From assembly GCA_023423235.1 (NCBI GenBank), contig JAFAFY010000247.1, positions 1 to 5,743 of the forward strand: 5,743 bases of DNA, written 5' to 3'. Below, in pieces: positions 5,740-5,743 of the stretch. Under the pieces are notes generated by a model. It did no database searches, was not told the origin of the DNA, and was given only the letters and a program-made list of their open reading frames with translations. Position numbers and translations under genes: made by a program. Numbering within the stretch: position 1 is the stretch's first letter; each line of letters begins with the position of its first letter. Source of the DNA: Pseudomonadota bacterium (lineage in GTDB: Bacteria > Pseudomonadota > Gammaproteobacteria > Xanthomonadales > Xanthomonadaceae).

Positions 5740-5743
5740 GCCC

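Overview
The window is GC-rich DNA with strong third-position GC bias, packed with ordinary metabolic genes. The style of the long TonB-dependent receptor (TVTAQKRE TonB-box region, LKGPQGT plug motif, GAPRTYG near the C-terminus) and the protein sequences in general suggest a gammaproteobacterium of the Xanthomonadaceae/Lysobacteraceae (Lysobacter, Luteimonas or Pseudoxanthomonas type). That assignment is inference from protein style; there is no rRNA or other marker gene.

Layout. (1) Bases 1-170, minus strand: the first 56 codons of a membrane protein that looks like the FUSC/aromatic acid exporter family, cut by the window edge. (2) Bases 171-412: a divergent intergenic region with no gene but three short palindromes. 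The best has 8-bp arms (379-396) and lies just upstream of the next gene's ribosome binding site. (3) Bases 413-2904, plus strand: a tight row of three genes that reads as an operon. These are a VOC (glyoxalase-fold) protein broken by a frameshift near base 536, a DkgA-like aldo/keto reductase, and a zinc-dependent alcohol dehydrogenase. (4) Bases 2905-3108: an intergenic leader with small inverted repeats. (5) Bases 3109-5700: a full-length 863-aa TonB-dependent outer-membrane receptor. (6) Bases 5701-5743: a G/C hairpin followed by a 12-C run at the window end.

How the genes may work together. The three cytoplasmic enzymes all belong to families that act on carbonyls or alcohols: a metal-binding VOC fold, an NADPH carbonyl reductase and a zinc alcohol dehydrogenase. 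A joint role in converting or detoxifying a small aldehyde, ketone or keto-sugar is reasonable. The receptor is separated by about 200 bp and may be a separate transcription unit importing an unknown ligand. No specific substrate can be read from the sequence.

I found no mobile element, CRISPR array, RNA gene, toxin-antitoxin pair or defence system, and nothing that amounts to a new biological system. The points most worth checking are the VOC frameshift, which leaves a frame open straight into the reductase gene, the palindrome upstream of the operon, and two helix-like inserts in the receptor barrel, one bracketed by a cysteine pair.
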